In this document: piece by piece, positions 39,890 to 47,504 of the stretch | Layout: each line of letters begins with the position of its first letter | How positions within the stretch are numbered: position 1 is the first letter of the stretch | Assembly: GCA_017515635.1 (NCBI GenBank) | Contig: JAFWFO010000011.1 | Location: 82,307-146,306 of the forward strand | DNA from: Selenomonadaceae bacterium | GTDB lineage: Bacteria; Bacillota; Negativicutes; Selenomonadales; Selenomonadaceae | Direction of reading: 5' to 3' | Length of the DNA stretch: 64,000 bases | Made by a program: the position numbers and the translations under genes | The notes under the pieces: generated by a model | Seen by the model: only the letters and a program-made list of their open reading frames with translations | Databases searched by the model: none | What the model was told of the DNA's origin: nothing

Positions 39890-40302
39890 GAGTTTTGGGC
39901 TTGGACATCGGCGACAAGACAATCGGCGTGGCGGCGAGTGACCCTTTGGGCTGGACTGCGCAGGGCGTCGAGACGATTAACCGCACGTCCAACAAAAACG
40001 ATTTGAAACGTCTGCGCGAACTTGTCGCTCAATACGAGGCGAAAATTTTTGTAATCGGACTGCCTAAAAACATGGACGGTAGCGAGGGCGAACGTTGCGA
40101 ATTCGTTAAAAGTTTTGCGGCGAAAATTGCGGCGGCTCTGCCCGAAGTCGAACAAAATTTTTGGGACGAACGCCTCAGCACCGTCGCGGCTCAACGAACT
40201 TTGATTGAAGCCGATTTGAGTCGCAGAAAACGCAAAAAAGTTATCGACAAGATGGCAGCGGTTTATATTTTGCAAGGTTGGCTTGATTCAGTTAGGAATT
40301 AG
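39886..40302 (+). CDS. ruvX: Putative pre-16S rRNA nuclease / Holliday junction resolvase-like protein (YqgF)
   Basis: This RNase H-like fold protein has GLDIGDKTIGVAASDP, VIGLPKNMDGSEGE and WDERLSTVAAQ with the family acidic residues. GTG 39886 overlaps the ireB stop. The last codons (AGG AAT TAG) come from a heptad repeat, so the natural C-terminus may have been altered slightly. Confidence 0.93.
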   Translation: MRVLGLDIGDKTIGVAASDPLGWTAQGVETINRTSNKNDLKRLRELVAQYEAKIFVIGLPKNMDGSEGERCEFVKSFAAKIAAALPEVEQNFWDERLSTVAAQRTLIEADLSRRKRKKVIDKMAAVYILQGWLDSVRN

Positions 40303-40314
40303 GAGTTAGGAATT
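40291..40314. repeat. Heptad tract at the ruvX stop
   Basis: GTTAGGA, ATTAGGA, GTTAGGA and a partial ATT unit. The TAG of the second unit is the ruvX stop codon. Confidence 0.8.
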
Positions 40315-40344
40315 AAAAACCTATTCCTTAAGGAGGATTTTTAA

Positions 40345-40686
40345 ATGACAGACAAACGCAACGAACAAATTCCCAACGAAGAAGAATTTTCGGATGACGA
40401 CGGCATTATCGTCGAAATGACGGACGCAGACGGAAATACTTATTATTACGTCGAAGAAATGATTATCCCCGTCGGCGATGACAGATTCGCGCTTTTGGTC
40501 GAACTCAAAGAAGACCACGAACACGGCGAAGGTTGCTCCTGCGGTTGCGAAGAAGAAGACGTTACCATTGCAAAAATTGTCATCAATGCGGACGGCGAAG
40601 AAGAATACGTCGAGCCTACGGACGAAGAATTTGAGGCTGTGCAGGCGGCTTACGAAAAACTTTTGGATGAGGACGAATTGACTTGA
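40345..40686 (+). CDS. DUF1292 protein (YrzB family)
   Basis: A small acidic protein of 113 aa with the DUF1292 core (EMTDADGNTYYYVEEMIIPVGDDRFALLVEL) and a HEHGEGCSCGCEEE stretch rich in Cys and His. Function is unknown. AAGGAGG precedes ATG 40345. It overlaps mltG. Confidence 0.9.
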   Translation: MTDKRNEQIPNEEEFSDDDGIIVEMTDADGNTYYYVEEMIIPVGDDRFALLVELKEDHEHGEGCSCGCEEEDVTIAKIVINADGEEEYVEPTDEEFEAVQAAYEKLLDEDELT

Positions 40687-41849
40687 GCGAGCCCGAAGAC
40701 AAAAAAATTCCCGACGACGAAGAAAGTAAAATTCCTTCGCGCCGCTCCGAAAAAGTTACGTTCGCTGATAATCTGCGCGATTCGTTGAGCGATTTTTTTG
40801 ACGAAATTTCTTGGAAGTACGTGGCGGCGGTTGCGGGCGCGGTAACGTTTTGCATTTTGGTTGTCGGCGGAATGATGATTTTCGCTAATCCCGATGTTGC
40901 GCACATTCAAAAACCTGTCGCGACAACGGAAACAGAATCGCCCGAAGATACCGTCGAAAAACGAATCAATATAAAAATTCGCGACGGCATGTCGACAGCG
41001 GAAATTGCCGAACGTCTTGCCGAAAAGGGCGTTATCAACTCAAGCTTGAAGTTCAGATTTTTTGCACGACTGCGCGGCTACGACGATAAACTCCGTCCGG
41101 GTTCATATACTTTCACGGCGGATATGAGCGACGATGATGTTTTTGCCAAACTGTTGACGGGCGAAAAGAAATTGGTCAAGTTCACCGTGCCTGAAGGTTT
41201 CGGCATCAAAGAAATTGCCGAGCGTCTGCAAAATCTTGATCTTGTCGACAAAAACGAGTTTCTCGAAGCGGCAAAAAATTTTGCGCCATATGACTACATG
41301 CGCAAGCGGCAAAATGTTTTCTTCGCGGCGGAAGGTTTTCTGTTCCCCGACACCTACAACGTTGAAAGCGACGTGGAGATTGACGAAATTTTGAATTTGA
41401 TGGCGCAGAACTTCGACGAACGCTTGACGCCCGAAATGCGCACGCACGCCGAAGAGATGGGCTTATCAATTTACGACTTGATAACTTTGGCGTCGTTGGT
41501 TGAGCGCGAAGTTCGTTTCCCCGAAGATCGCCCGATTGTCGCGCAGGTTTTTTTGAAGCGTCTTAAAATGAACATGCCGTTGCAGACCGATGCGACGTTG
41601 CAATATTTGATGGACACGCCGAAAGAAGATTTAAGCATTGCCGACACACAAATTGATTCGCCGTATAATACTTATCAACATGTCGGCTTGCCGCCCGGCC
41701 CGATTGCGAATCCCGGCATGGCGTCAATCGAAGCCGTTCTGCACCCGTCGGACACGGAATATCTTTATTTCGTCGCAGACCGTAACGGGCACAATCATTA
41801 CGCCTTTACTTACGAGGAGCATTTAAATCTTGTCAATCAATATCGCTAA
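40683..41849 (+). CDS. mltG: Endolytic murein transglycosylase MltG
   Basis: MltG cleaves nascent peptidoglycan strands. A charged cytoplasmic N-terminus is followed by one membrane helix (residues 46-68), a LysM-like part and the YceG domain with the catalytic Glu region LASLVEREVRFPEDRP and the SPYNTYQHVGLPPGPIANPG motif. Start TTG 40683 overlaps the DUF1292 stop. Confidence 0.94.
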   Translation: MSEPEDKKIPDDEESKIPSRRSEKVTFADNLRDSLSDFFDEISWKYVAAVAGAVTFCILVVGGMMIFANPDVAHIQKPVATTETESPEDTVEKRINIKIRDGMSTAEIAERLAEKGVINSSLKFRFFARLRGYDDKLRPGSYTFTADMSDDDVFAKLLTGEKKLVKFTVPEGFGIKEIAERLQNLDLVDKNEFLEAAKNFAPYDYMRKRQNVFFAAEGFLFPDTYNVESDVEIDEILNLMAQNFDERLTPEMRTHAEEMGLSIYDLITLASLVEREVRFPEDRPIVAQVFLKRLKMNMPLQTDATLQYLMDTPKEDLSIADTQIDSPYNTYQHVGLPPGPIANPGMASIEAVLHPSDTEYLYFVADRNGHNHYAFTYEEHLNLVNQYR

Positions 41850-41907
41850 GCCGGAACTTTTGGCACCGGCGGGCAACTTTGAGAAACTGCAAGCCGGTTA
41901 CTTTTAA
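41830..41907 (+). pseudogene. 5' remnant of a U32 peptidase gene overlapping mltG
   Basis: TTG 41830 opens a frame encoding KPELLAPAGNFEKLQA, exactly the beginning of the intact U32 gene at 41990, with only synonymous differences over 16 codons. It overlaps the mltG stop, as expected for a native operon start. Homology ends at 41895, where a perfect palindrome begins; the frame stops 4 codons later. Confidence 0.8.
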
Positions 41908-41916
41908 AAAGTAACC
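41896..41916. repeat. Perfect palindrome at the 5' remnant junction
   Basis: Arms GGTTACTTTT and AAAAGTAACC flank a single A. The left arm starts at the last base of homology of the U32 remnant. The 12-mer GACGCGCCAAAA follows at 41925 and also occurs at 17402. Confidence 0.8.
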
Positions 41917-41989
41917 AAACAGTTGACGCGCCAAAACTTTTTCGTCAGACAAATGTTTTCGCCGCGCCGAAATTTTTTGAGGAATTTAA

Positions 41990-43201
41990 ATGACTAAACC
42001 TGAACTGCTTGCACCAGCGGGCAACTTCGAGAAACTTCAAGCCGCGTTGATTTACGGAGCGGACGCCGTTTATTTCGGCGGAGAAAATTTCAGCTTGCGG
42101 GCGTTCGGCGACAACTTCACTCGCGAAGAAATTTTGCAGGCCGTCGAATTCACGCACGCGCTCGGCAAAAAAATTTATGCGGCGGTCAACATTTACGCTC
42201 GCAACGCCGACTTTGATGAACTCGCCGACTATCTGAAATTTTTGGACACGGCGGGCGTCGACGCGATTTTGGTTTCCGATTTGGGCGTCATGACTTTGGC
42301 GCGGAAAATTACAAATTTACAAATTCACGTCAGCACACAAGCGAACGTCACAAATTTTCACGCGGCGAAATTTTTTCACGAATTGGGCGCAAGTCGAATC
42401 GTCCTTGCCCGCGAACTTACCCGCGACGAAATTGCCGACATCAAAGCGAATTGTGCGGCGGAACTTGAAATTTTCGTGCATGGCGCAATGTGCATTTCGT
42501 ATTCGGGACGGTGTTGGCTGTCGAAATTTTTGACGGGACGCGACGCCAATCGCGGTGCTTGCACGCATTCTTGTCGCTGGAAATATAATTTGGTCGAAGA
42601 GATGCGGGACGGCGAATTTTTTCCCGTTGCGTCGGACGAACGCGGCAGTTACGTCATGAACTCGAAAGATTTGTGTCTGTTGCCGTATCTCGGCGAAGTC
42701 ATCAAAAGCGGCGTTTCTTCGCTCAAAATCGAAGGCCGCATGAAAAGCGTTAATTACGTGGCGGGCGTCGTCAAAGTTTATCGGGCGGCGATTGATTCAT
42801 TTTGCGAAAATCCCGACGCGTTTGAAATTCGCGGCGAATGGTTAGACGAACTCGACAAAGTTGCTCACCGACCCTACACGACGGGATTTTTTCTCGGCGA
42901 CGGCAAATCTACTGAAATTTATTCAACGTCAAAGCCGAAGCGTTCGGCTAATTTTTTGGGTATCGTTCGCGAATTCGACGCGGACACAATGACGGCGACA
43001 ATCGAACAGCGCGGGAAATTTTCCGTCGGAATGCAAGCGGAATTTTTGCAACCGCACGGAGAAATTTTTTCGCAAACGATAACCGAAATGCGCGACGCGG
43101 ACGGAGTGGAAATTTTCAGCGCGCCGCACGCTCAACAAATCGTTAAGTTGCCTGTCGACAAGCCCGTTGAAATTTGGTCGTTGATGCGCGAACCGACATA
43201 A
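41990..43201 (+). CDS. U32 family peptidase (YrrO/TrhP/RlhA-like)
   Basis: The family signature EIFVHGAMCISYSGRC and the Cys set (CTHSCRW) are present, with an N-terminal TIM-barrel (LLAPAGNFEKLQAALIYGADAVYFGG). Members act in tRNA or rRNA hydroxylation or collagenolysis; RNA modification is more likely here. ATG 41990 has GAGGAA upstream. The gene is complete (403 aa) but lies between the two end remnants of a homologous gene, at 41830 and 43293. Confidence 0.9.
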   Translation: MTKPELLAPAGNFEKLQAALIYGADAVYFGGENFSLRAFGDNFTREEILQAVEFTHALGKKIYAAVNIYARNADFDELADYLKFLDTAGVDAILVSDLGVMTLARKITNLQIHVSTQANVTNFHAAKFFHELGASRIVLARELTRDEIADIKANCAAELEIFVHGAMCISYSGRCWLSKFLTGRDANRGACTHSCRWKYNLVEEMRDGEFFPVASDERGSYVMNSKDLCLLPYLGEVIKSGVSSLKIEGRMKSVNYVAGVVKVYRAAIDSFCENPDAFEIRGEWLDELDKVAHRPYTTGFFLGDGKSTEIYSTSKPKRSANFLGIVREFDADTMTATIEQRGKFSVGMQAEFLQPHGEIFSQTITEMRDADGVEIFSAPHAQQIVKLPVDKPVEIWSLMREPT

Positions 43202-43274
43202 AAATTTTTCGCAACTTGAAGTAACGCGGCGAGTTTAAATTTTGTAAGCGGTTGCGGGATGCTCCAACTGTTCC

Positions 43275-43331
43275 CCCGCTTTTAAAGCGGGCGTCGAAAT
43301 TTGGTCGTTAATGAGGGAGTTGACAACATGA
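43275..43331 (+). pseudogene. 3' remnant of a U32 peptidase gene behind a palindrome
   Basis: A perfect palindrome (arms CCCGCTTT and AAAGCGGG, 43275-43291) is followed from 43293 by codons for VEIWSLMRE, the ending of the intact U32 gene, with only synonymous changes (GTT/GTC, TTG/TTA, CGC/AGG). The frame then stops at TGA 43329-43331, which overlaps the ATG of the acylphosphatase gene, a native-looking ATGA junction. Confidence 0.78.
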
Positions 43332-43672
43332 GTATCTTTGGAAAAATTTTCGGTGGCGGCGAAGATGCCGAACCCGTCGCCCCCGTTAATCTTGAAAATG
43401 CCGTGCGTAAAGCCGGTCGCATTCAAGGTCGCGTGCAAGGCGTCGGCTGCAGATTTTTCGTCCAATCCAACGCCAAAAGCATGGGCATTACCGGCTGGGT
43501 CAAAAACATGAGCGACGGCTCTGTCACGATGGAATTGCAGGGCGAGGCGGCAACCGTTGAACATCTTATGAATAAAATCAAAAAGGGCAACGACTGGATT
43601 CGCGTTACCGCGTTTGAATTTGAGGATTTGCCCGTAGTGGAAGGAGAGAATACATTTGCAATCCGATACTGA
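43328..43672 (+). CDS. Acylphosphatase with N-terminal extension
   Basis: The acylphosphatase core has RIQGRVQGVGCRFFVQ (catalytic Arg) and GWVKNMSDGSVTMELQG (catalytic Asn). It hydrolyses acyl phosphates. The first ~35 residues (MSIFGKIFGGGED...) are extra compared with the ~90-aa family norm. ATG 43328 has GGGAG 8 bases upstream. Confidence 0.9.
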   Translation: MSIFGKIFGGGEDAEPVAPVNLENAVRKAGRIQGRVQGVGCRFFVQSNAKSMGITGWVKNMSDGSVTMELQGEAATVEHLMNKIKKGNDWIRVTAFEFEDLPVVEGENTFAIRY

Positions 43673-44132
43673 CGGCGTCAACGTCAAAAGAATTTTGGTT
43701 TTGAACGGTCCGAACTTAAATTTGTTGGGCACGCGTGAACCTGAAATTTACGGACGAACGACGCTTGCCGACATTGAAGAAATTTTGCGTGCGCGTGCGG
43801 CTGAATCGGGCGTTGACGAAATAGATTTTTTGCAGTCGAATTTTGAAGGCGAATTGGTCGAAGCGATTCAAAAAGCTCGCGGACGTTACGATTTCATTTT
43901 GCTCAACGCGGGAGCTTTGACACATTACAGCATTGCGCTCCGTGACGCGATAGCCGCCGTGCCTGTGCCCGTCATTGAACTGCATTTGTCGAACATTCAC
44001 CGCCGCGAAGAATTCCGACACACGTCCGTTATCGCGCCCGTCGTCATAGGACAAATTTGCGGCTTCGGCGTCGACAGCTACATTGCCGCGCTCGACATTG
44101 CAATTCGCCGAATCAGTCGTGATACCAAATGA
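43656..44132 (+). CDS. aroQ: Type II 3-dehydroquinate dehydratase
   Basis: AroQ makes 3-dehydroshikimate in the shikimate pathway. Motifs: LVLNGPNLNLLGTREPEIYG with the catalytic Tyr, DFLQSNFEGELVEAI, LNAGALTHYSIALRDAI and IHRREEFRHTSVIAP with the catalytic His. TTG 43656 has GGAGAG about 9 bases upstream. It overlaps pepQ by ATGA. Confidence 0.94.
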   Translation: MQSDTDGVNVKRILVLNGPNLNLLGTREPEIYGRTTLADIEEILRARAAESGVDEIDFLQSNFEGELVEAIQKARGRYDFILLNAGALTHYSIALRDAIAAVPVPVIELHLSNIHRREEFRHTSVIAPVVIGQICGFGVDSYIAALDIAIRRISRDTK

Positions 44133-45352
44133 ACACGAACTTTGATTTCAACGGGCTTATTGCGCGTTTGTGCAAAAAAATTTCCGCCGAAGAAGGCGAC
44201 GCGGCTTCGATAACGAAAGACGTCGATATAATTCCCTTCAGCGGTGATCGCGGCGGCGTTGCGGCTCCGGTGAACACGAACTTTGATTTCAACGGACGGC
44301 TTGCGCGTTTGAATGACAAAATTTTTGCCGAAGAAGTCGACGCGATTTTGATAACGAAAGACGCCAATGTAACTTACTTCAGCGGTTTTCGCGGTGACAG
44401 CGCGGCACTGTTCGTCGGAAAAAATTTTCGCAAACTCATCACGGACGGCCGCTACACCGAACAGGCTCAACGTCAATCAAAAAATTTTCAAATCGTCGAA
44501 CACTCGGACGGTCTTTTTAAAAAAATCGTCGACGAAATAAAATCTTCGGGCTGTCACAAAATCGGCGTCGAGGCAACCGTTATGACGGTCGCACAGCGCG
44601 ATTATCTTGCGCGGGAACTTGACGGCGTCGAATTTAAATCGCTGGAGTTTGACACACTTCGGCAGGTCAAAGACGCGGCGGAAATTGAAATGATTCGCAA
44701 GGCGTGCGAAATTGCCGATAACGCCTTCACAAAAGTTTTGGAAGTCATCCGCCCGAATGTCCGCGAGATTGAAGTTGCGGCGGAGCTGGAATATTTCATG
44801 CGCAAACTCGGCTCGGAACGTGCGGCGTTCGATACGATTGTCGCGTCGGGAGTTCGCGGCTCACTTCCGCACGGAATTGCCACGGAGAAAAAAATCTGCG
44901 CGGGCGAACTTGTCACGATGGATTTCGGCGCAACTTTTCGCGGTTACTGTTCGGACATTACGCGCACGGTTGCCGTCGGAAAAATTTCTCACGAGCAAAA
45001 AAAAATTTATAACGCCGTTCATGACGCGCAACTTTACGGCTTGGAAATTATTACGGCGGGTAAGAGCGGCAAAGAAATTGACTCGGCCGTTCGCGATTGT
45101 TTGAGAGATGCCGACTACGGAGAATTTTTCATGCACAGCCTTGGACACGGCGTCGGCTTGGAAATTCACGAAGAACCGCGCTTGAGTAGTCTGAGCAACT
45201 GCGAACATCTTTTGCCGAATATGGTTGTTACGGACGAGCCGGGCGTTTACATCAGAAATTTCGGCGGCGTTCGGATTGAAGACACGGTGCTTGTTACGGA
45301 CGATCGCGCAGAAACTTTGACGCGTTCGCCGAAAACTTTAATTGAGCTATAA
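44129..45352 (+). CDS. pepQ: Xaa-Pro aminopeptidase-like protein with duplicated N-terminus
   Basis: This M24 metallopeptidase cleaves X-Pro peptides. The metal ligands are in TMDFGATFRGYCSDITRT, MHSLGHGVGLEIHE and VTDEPGVYI. The N-terminal 48 residues are repeated: residues 1-48 and 49-96 both read NTNFDFNG..ARL..KI.AEE.DA..ITKD....FSG.RG. The second copy matches the normal family N-terminus better and itself begins with a GTG (44273), so the first copy looks like a retained or duplicated 5' end. The ATG at 44129 overlaps the aroQ stop. Order aroQ-pepQ-efp is typical. Confidence 0.9.
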   Translation: MNTNFDFNGLIARLCKKISAEEGDAASITKDVDIIPFSGDRGGVAAPVNTNFDFNGRLARLNDKIFAEEVDAILITKDANVTYFSGFRGDSAALFVGKNFRKLITDGRYTEQAQRQSKNFQIVEHSDGLFKKIVDEIKSSGCHKIGVEATVMTVAQRDYLARELDGVEFKSLEFDTLRQVKDAAEIEMIRKACEIADNAFTKVLEVIRPNVREIEVAAELEYFMRKLGSERAAFDTIVASGVRGSLPHGIATEKKICAGELVTMDFGATFRGYCSDITRTVAVGKISHEQKKIYNAVHDAQLYGLEIITAGKSGKEIDSAVRDCLRDADYGEFFMHSLGHGVGLEIHEEPRLSSLSNCEHLLPNMVVTDEPGVYIRNFGGVRIEDTVLVTDDRAETLTRSPKTLIEL

Positions 45353-45431
45353 AATTTTGGGAGGCTTTCAACAGTTAAAGAACAGTTATAAATCCTTCCA
45401 CAAATCTATAAAATTTATAAGGAGGTGAAAT
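45353..45431 (+). other. pepQ-efp spacer with a displaced ribosome binding site
   Basis: The spacer is AT-rich and ends with AAGGAGGTGAAAT (45418-45430). This perfect Shine-Dalgarno sequence has no gene at proper distance and probably belonged to efp before the element at 45432 came in between. Confidence 0.5.
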
Positions 45432-45749
45432 CCGTTACTGAAAAATTTTTATGTTGACCACATCCGCTCCACGCTGTATACTTTCGACGGTTCTTTGAAA
45501 AGTTGGGGTATGCGGTTGGCAACTCGTGTTCGTTGTTGTCGTAAAACCCTGAGCGCAGGAAAACGAAAATGTAGGAAGTTCCACGTACAAGGAAACCTGC
45601 ATGTGTACCCGTTCGTTAGCGGGGAATTCAAGCCTGTGGAGCGTTATACCAAACGTGATGAGCCTGTCAGCAATGACGGTGGAAGCGGACGCGTTGAAGC
45701 AGGAATGGGACATAAAAGTTTACAACTTTTCATAAGTTCTCAGTAACGG
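45432..45749. mobile_element. Inverted-repeat-bounded insertion (~318 bp) between pepQ and efp
   Basis: The ends are perfect 10-bp inverted repeats, CCGTTACTGA (45432-45441) and TCAGTAACGG (45740-45749), with partial pairing for ~10 more bases. No convincing complete gene is inside. A frame at 45495-45746 (83 aa) has a tail (GEFKPVERYTKRDEP, GRVEAGMGHK) reminiscent of C-terminal tails of IS200/IS605 TnpB proteins, but there is no zinc-finger or catalytic part. It could be a MITE, an IS end with an embedded RNA, or an independent RNA gene. No target duplication is clear. Confidence 0.5.
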
Positions 45750-45758
45750 TCGATACCA

Positions 45759-46316
45759 ATGATTTCAAGTACAGATTTTCGGACAGGTTTAACGATTGAG
45801 ATTGACGGCATGGCTTGGCAGGTCGTCGAGTTCCAGCACGTCAAACCCGGCAAAGGCGCAGCGTTCGTTCGCACGAAAATTAAAAACGTCGAGACGGGCG
45901 CGGTCGTCGAACGCACTTTCAACCCGAATGAAAAAATGCCGCCCGCACGTTTGGACACCAGCCACATGCAGTATCTTTACGAGTCGGACGGACAATACAC
46001 GTTCATGGACACGGAAACTTACGAGCAAATCGAGCTGACCAAAGAGCAACTCGGCACCGCGCTGAATTACTTGATGGAAAACATGGAAGTCAACCTGCAG
46101 ACGTTCAAAGGGCGCATTATCGGCGTCAATCTGCCCAACAGCGTCGAGCTGAAAGTTGTCGAATGTGAACCTGCCGTCAAAGGCAACACCGCAACCGGCG
46201 CAACGAAAAATGCCACGCTTGAGACGGGCTACGTCGTTCGTGTGCCGCTGTTCATCAACGAAGGCGACGTTTTGAGAATCGACACACGCACGGGCAGTTA
46301 CATCGAAAGAGCATAA
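45759..46316 (+). CDS. efp: Elongation factor P
   Basis: EF-P relieves ribosome stalling at polyproline. The three beta-barrel domains are present: [20 protein letters not shown], the modification loop [12 protein letters not shown] (Lys32 position), and the C-terminal [25 protein letters not shown]. Length is 185 aa. Notably no ribosome binding site precedes ATG 45759; the nearest good one is ~330 bases upstream, across the inserted element. Confidence 0.96.
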   Translation: MISSTDFRTGLTIEIDGMAWQVVEFQHVKPGKGAAFVRTKIKNVETGAVVERTFNPNEKMPPARLDTSHMQYLYESDGQYTFMDTETYEQIELTKEQLGTALNYLMENMEVNLQTFKGRIIGVNLPNSVELKVVECEPAVKGNTATGATKNATLETGYVVRVPLFINEGDVLRIDTRTGSYIERA

Positions 46317-46322
46317 AACTGC

Positions 46323-46357
46323 AATGTGGAATTTGGAATGAGGAATTAGGAATTATT
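46323..46357. repeat. Heptad tract after efp
   Basis: AATGTGG, AATTTGG, AATGAGG, AATTAGG, AATTATT. Its first two units equal those of the tract at 55283. Confidence 0.8.
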
Positions 46358-46380
46358 TCGTCGCGTTGCAAAAAATTTTT

Positions 46381-46411
46381 CCGTCACTCGAACGAGCGGC
46401 GGATTTTTTTT
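46381..46411 (+). terminator. Terminator before the acyltransferase-like gene
   Basis: CCG and CTCG on the left pair with CGAG and CGG on the right around AA, and eight T follow. Confidence 0.65.
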
Positions 46412-46421
46412 GGAGGTATCA

Positions 46422-47492
46422 ATGTCGAAACGAATTTATTCGCTGGACGTGTTGCGCGGCACGGCGATAGCGATAATGTTATTTCTTGATGCGCCGCCCG
46501 ACGATATTTTTACGTGGCTTGAACACGCGCCGTGGTCGGGCTTGACGATCGCTGATTTGGCGTTCCCGTTGTTCGCGTTCGCAATGGGCACTTCGGCGGC
46601 AATTTCAATGTCGCGGCGTGAACCGTCGACACGGAAAATTTTGCGGCGAGTCGGCGTCCTGTTCGCGATAGGAATTTTTTTGAATCTCTTGCCGTCAATC
46701 TGCGCGGGAAAAATATCTTTTGACCATCTGCGATTGTTCGGCGTCCTTCAGCGGCTGGCGTTGACTTACGCGCTGGGAATTTTCATCGTGAAAATTTTTC
46801 GTCGCGAATTCGGAATTTTAATCGCGGCAGGTGCGTTGCTGATTTTTTCGTCGACGGGCTTCCAACTTTACTCGCCCGAAAATCCCTTCGACGAAACGCA
46901 CAATCTCAGCGGAGCCGTCGATTTAATTTTCCCCGGCGCGAATCACATTTACACGCCAACGCACGACCCCGAAGGTTTATACGGAACTTTGGCGGGCACG
47001 GCGTCTGTACTGTTCGGATTTTTGGCGGGGAAAATTTTACTCGACAATTCAACGACACGCGACAAAATTTTTCTGCTGACGGCGGCGGGCGTCGCAATGT
47101 TAATCGCGGGCGGTCTGTGGACGAATTTTGACATCGTGTCGAAAAGACTTTGGACGGCTCCATTTGCGCTGATAAACGGGGGCATCGATTTAATTTTTCT
47201 GGCGTTGCTCGTTAAGTTCGTCGACAATTCGCCCGTCAAAAAATTTTCTCAACCGTTCGGCGCGTTGGGCAAAAATCCGCTGTTCTTTTTCGTCGCCAAC
47301 AACGTCGTCTTGACAATTTTATTCGCGATTCCGTGCGGCGACACGAATTTTTATCTGTGGCTCTATCAGCACACGACGCAGGGGATTTTGTCGCCCGAAT
47401 TCGGCGCAACTTTGTTTTGCGTGCTGTGGGGGTTGCTGTGGTTGATACCGGCAGAAATTTTCTGTAGAATGAACGTCACAATTAAAATTTAA
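46422..47492 (+). CDS. HGSNAT-like membrane acyltransferase (DUF1624/DUF5009)
   Basis: About ten membrane helices. The start KRIYSLDVLRGTAIAIMLFLDAPP carries the family SLDxxRG motif and APWSGLTIADLAFPLFAFAMG the second. Homologs transfer acetyl groups across the membrane to sugars (heparan-alpha-glucosaminide N-acetyltransferase). ATG 46422 follows GGAGG. It may modify envelope glycans. Confidence 0.85.
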   Translation: MSKRIYSLDVLRGTAIAIMLFLDAPPDDIFTWLEHAPWSGLTIADLAFPLFAFAMGTSAAISMSRREPSTRKILRRVGVLFAIGIFLNLLPSICAGKISFDHLRLFGVLQRLALTYALGIFIVKIFRREFGILIAAGALLIFSSTGFQLYSPENPFDETHNLSGAVDLIFPGANHIYTPTHDPEGLYGTLAGTASVLFGFLAGKILLDNSTTRDKIFLLTAAGVAMLIAGGLWTNFDIVSKRLWTAPFALINGGIDLIFLALLVKFVDNSPVKKFSQPFGALGKNPLFFFVANNVVLTILFAIPCGDTNFYLWLYQHTTQGILSPEFGATLFCVLWGLLWLIPAEIFCRMNVTIKI

Positions 47493-47504
47493 GGAGGTCA
47501 ACCA

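Noticed and set aside
45495..45746. 83-codon ORF inside the inverted-repeat element as a gene
   Set aside because: It lacks a ribosome binding site and any complete domain. The TnpB-like tail is only suggestive, so it was left within the element.
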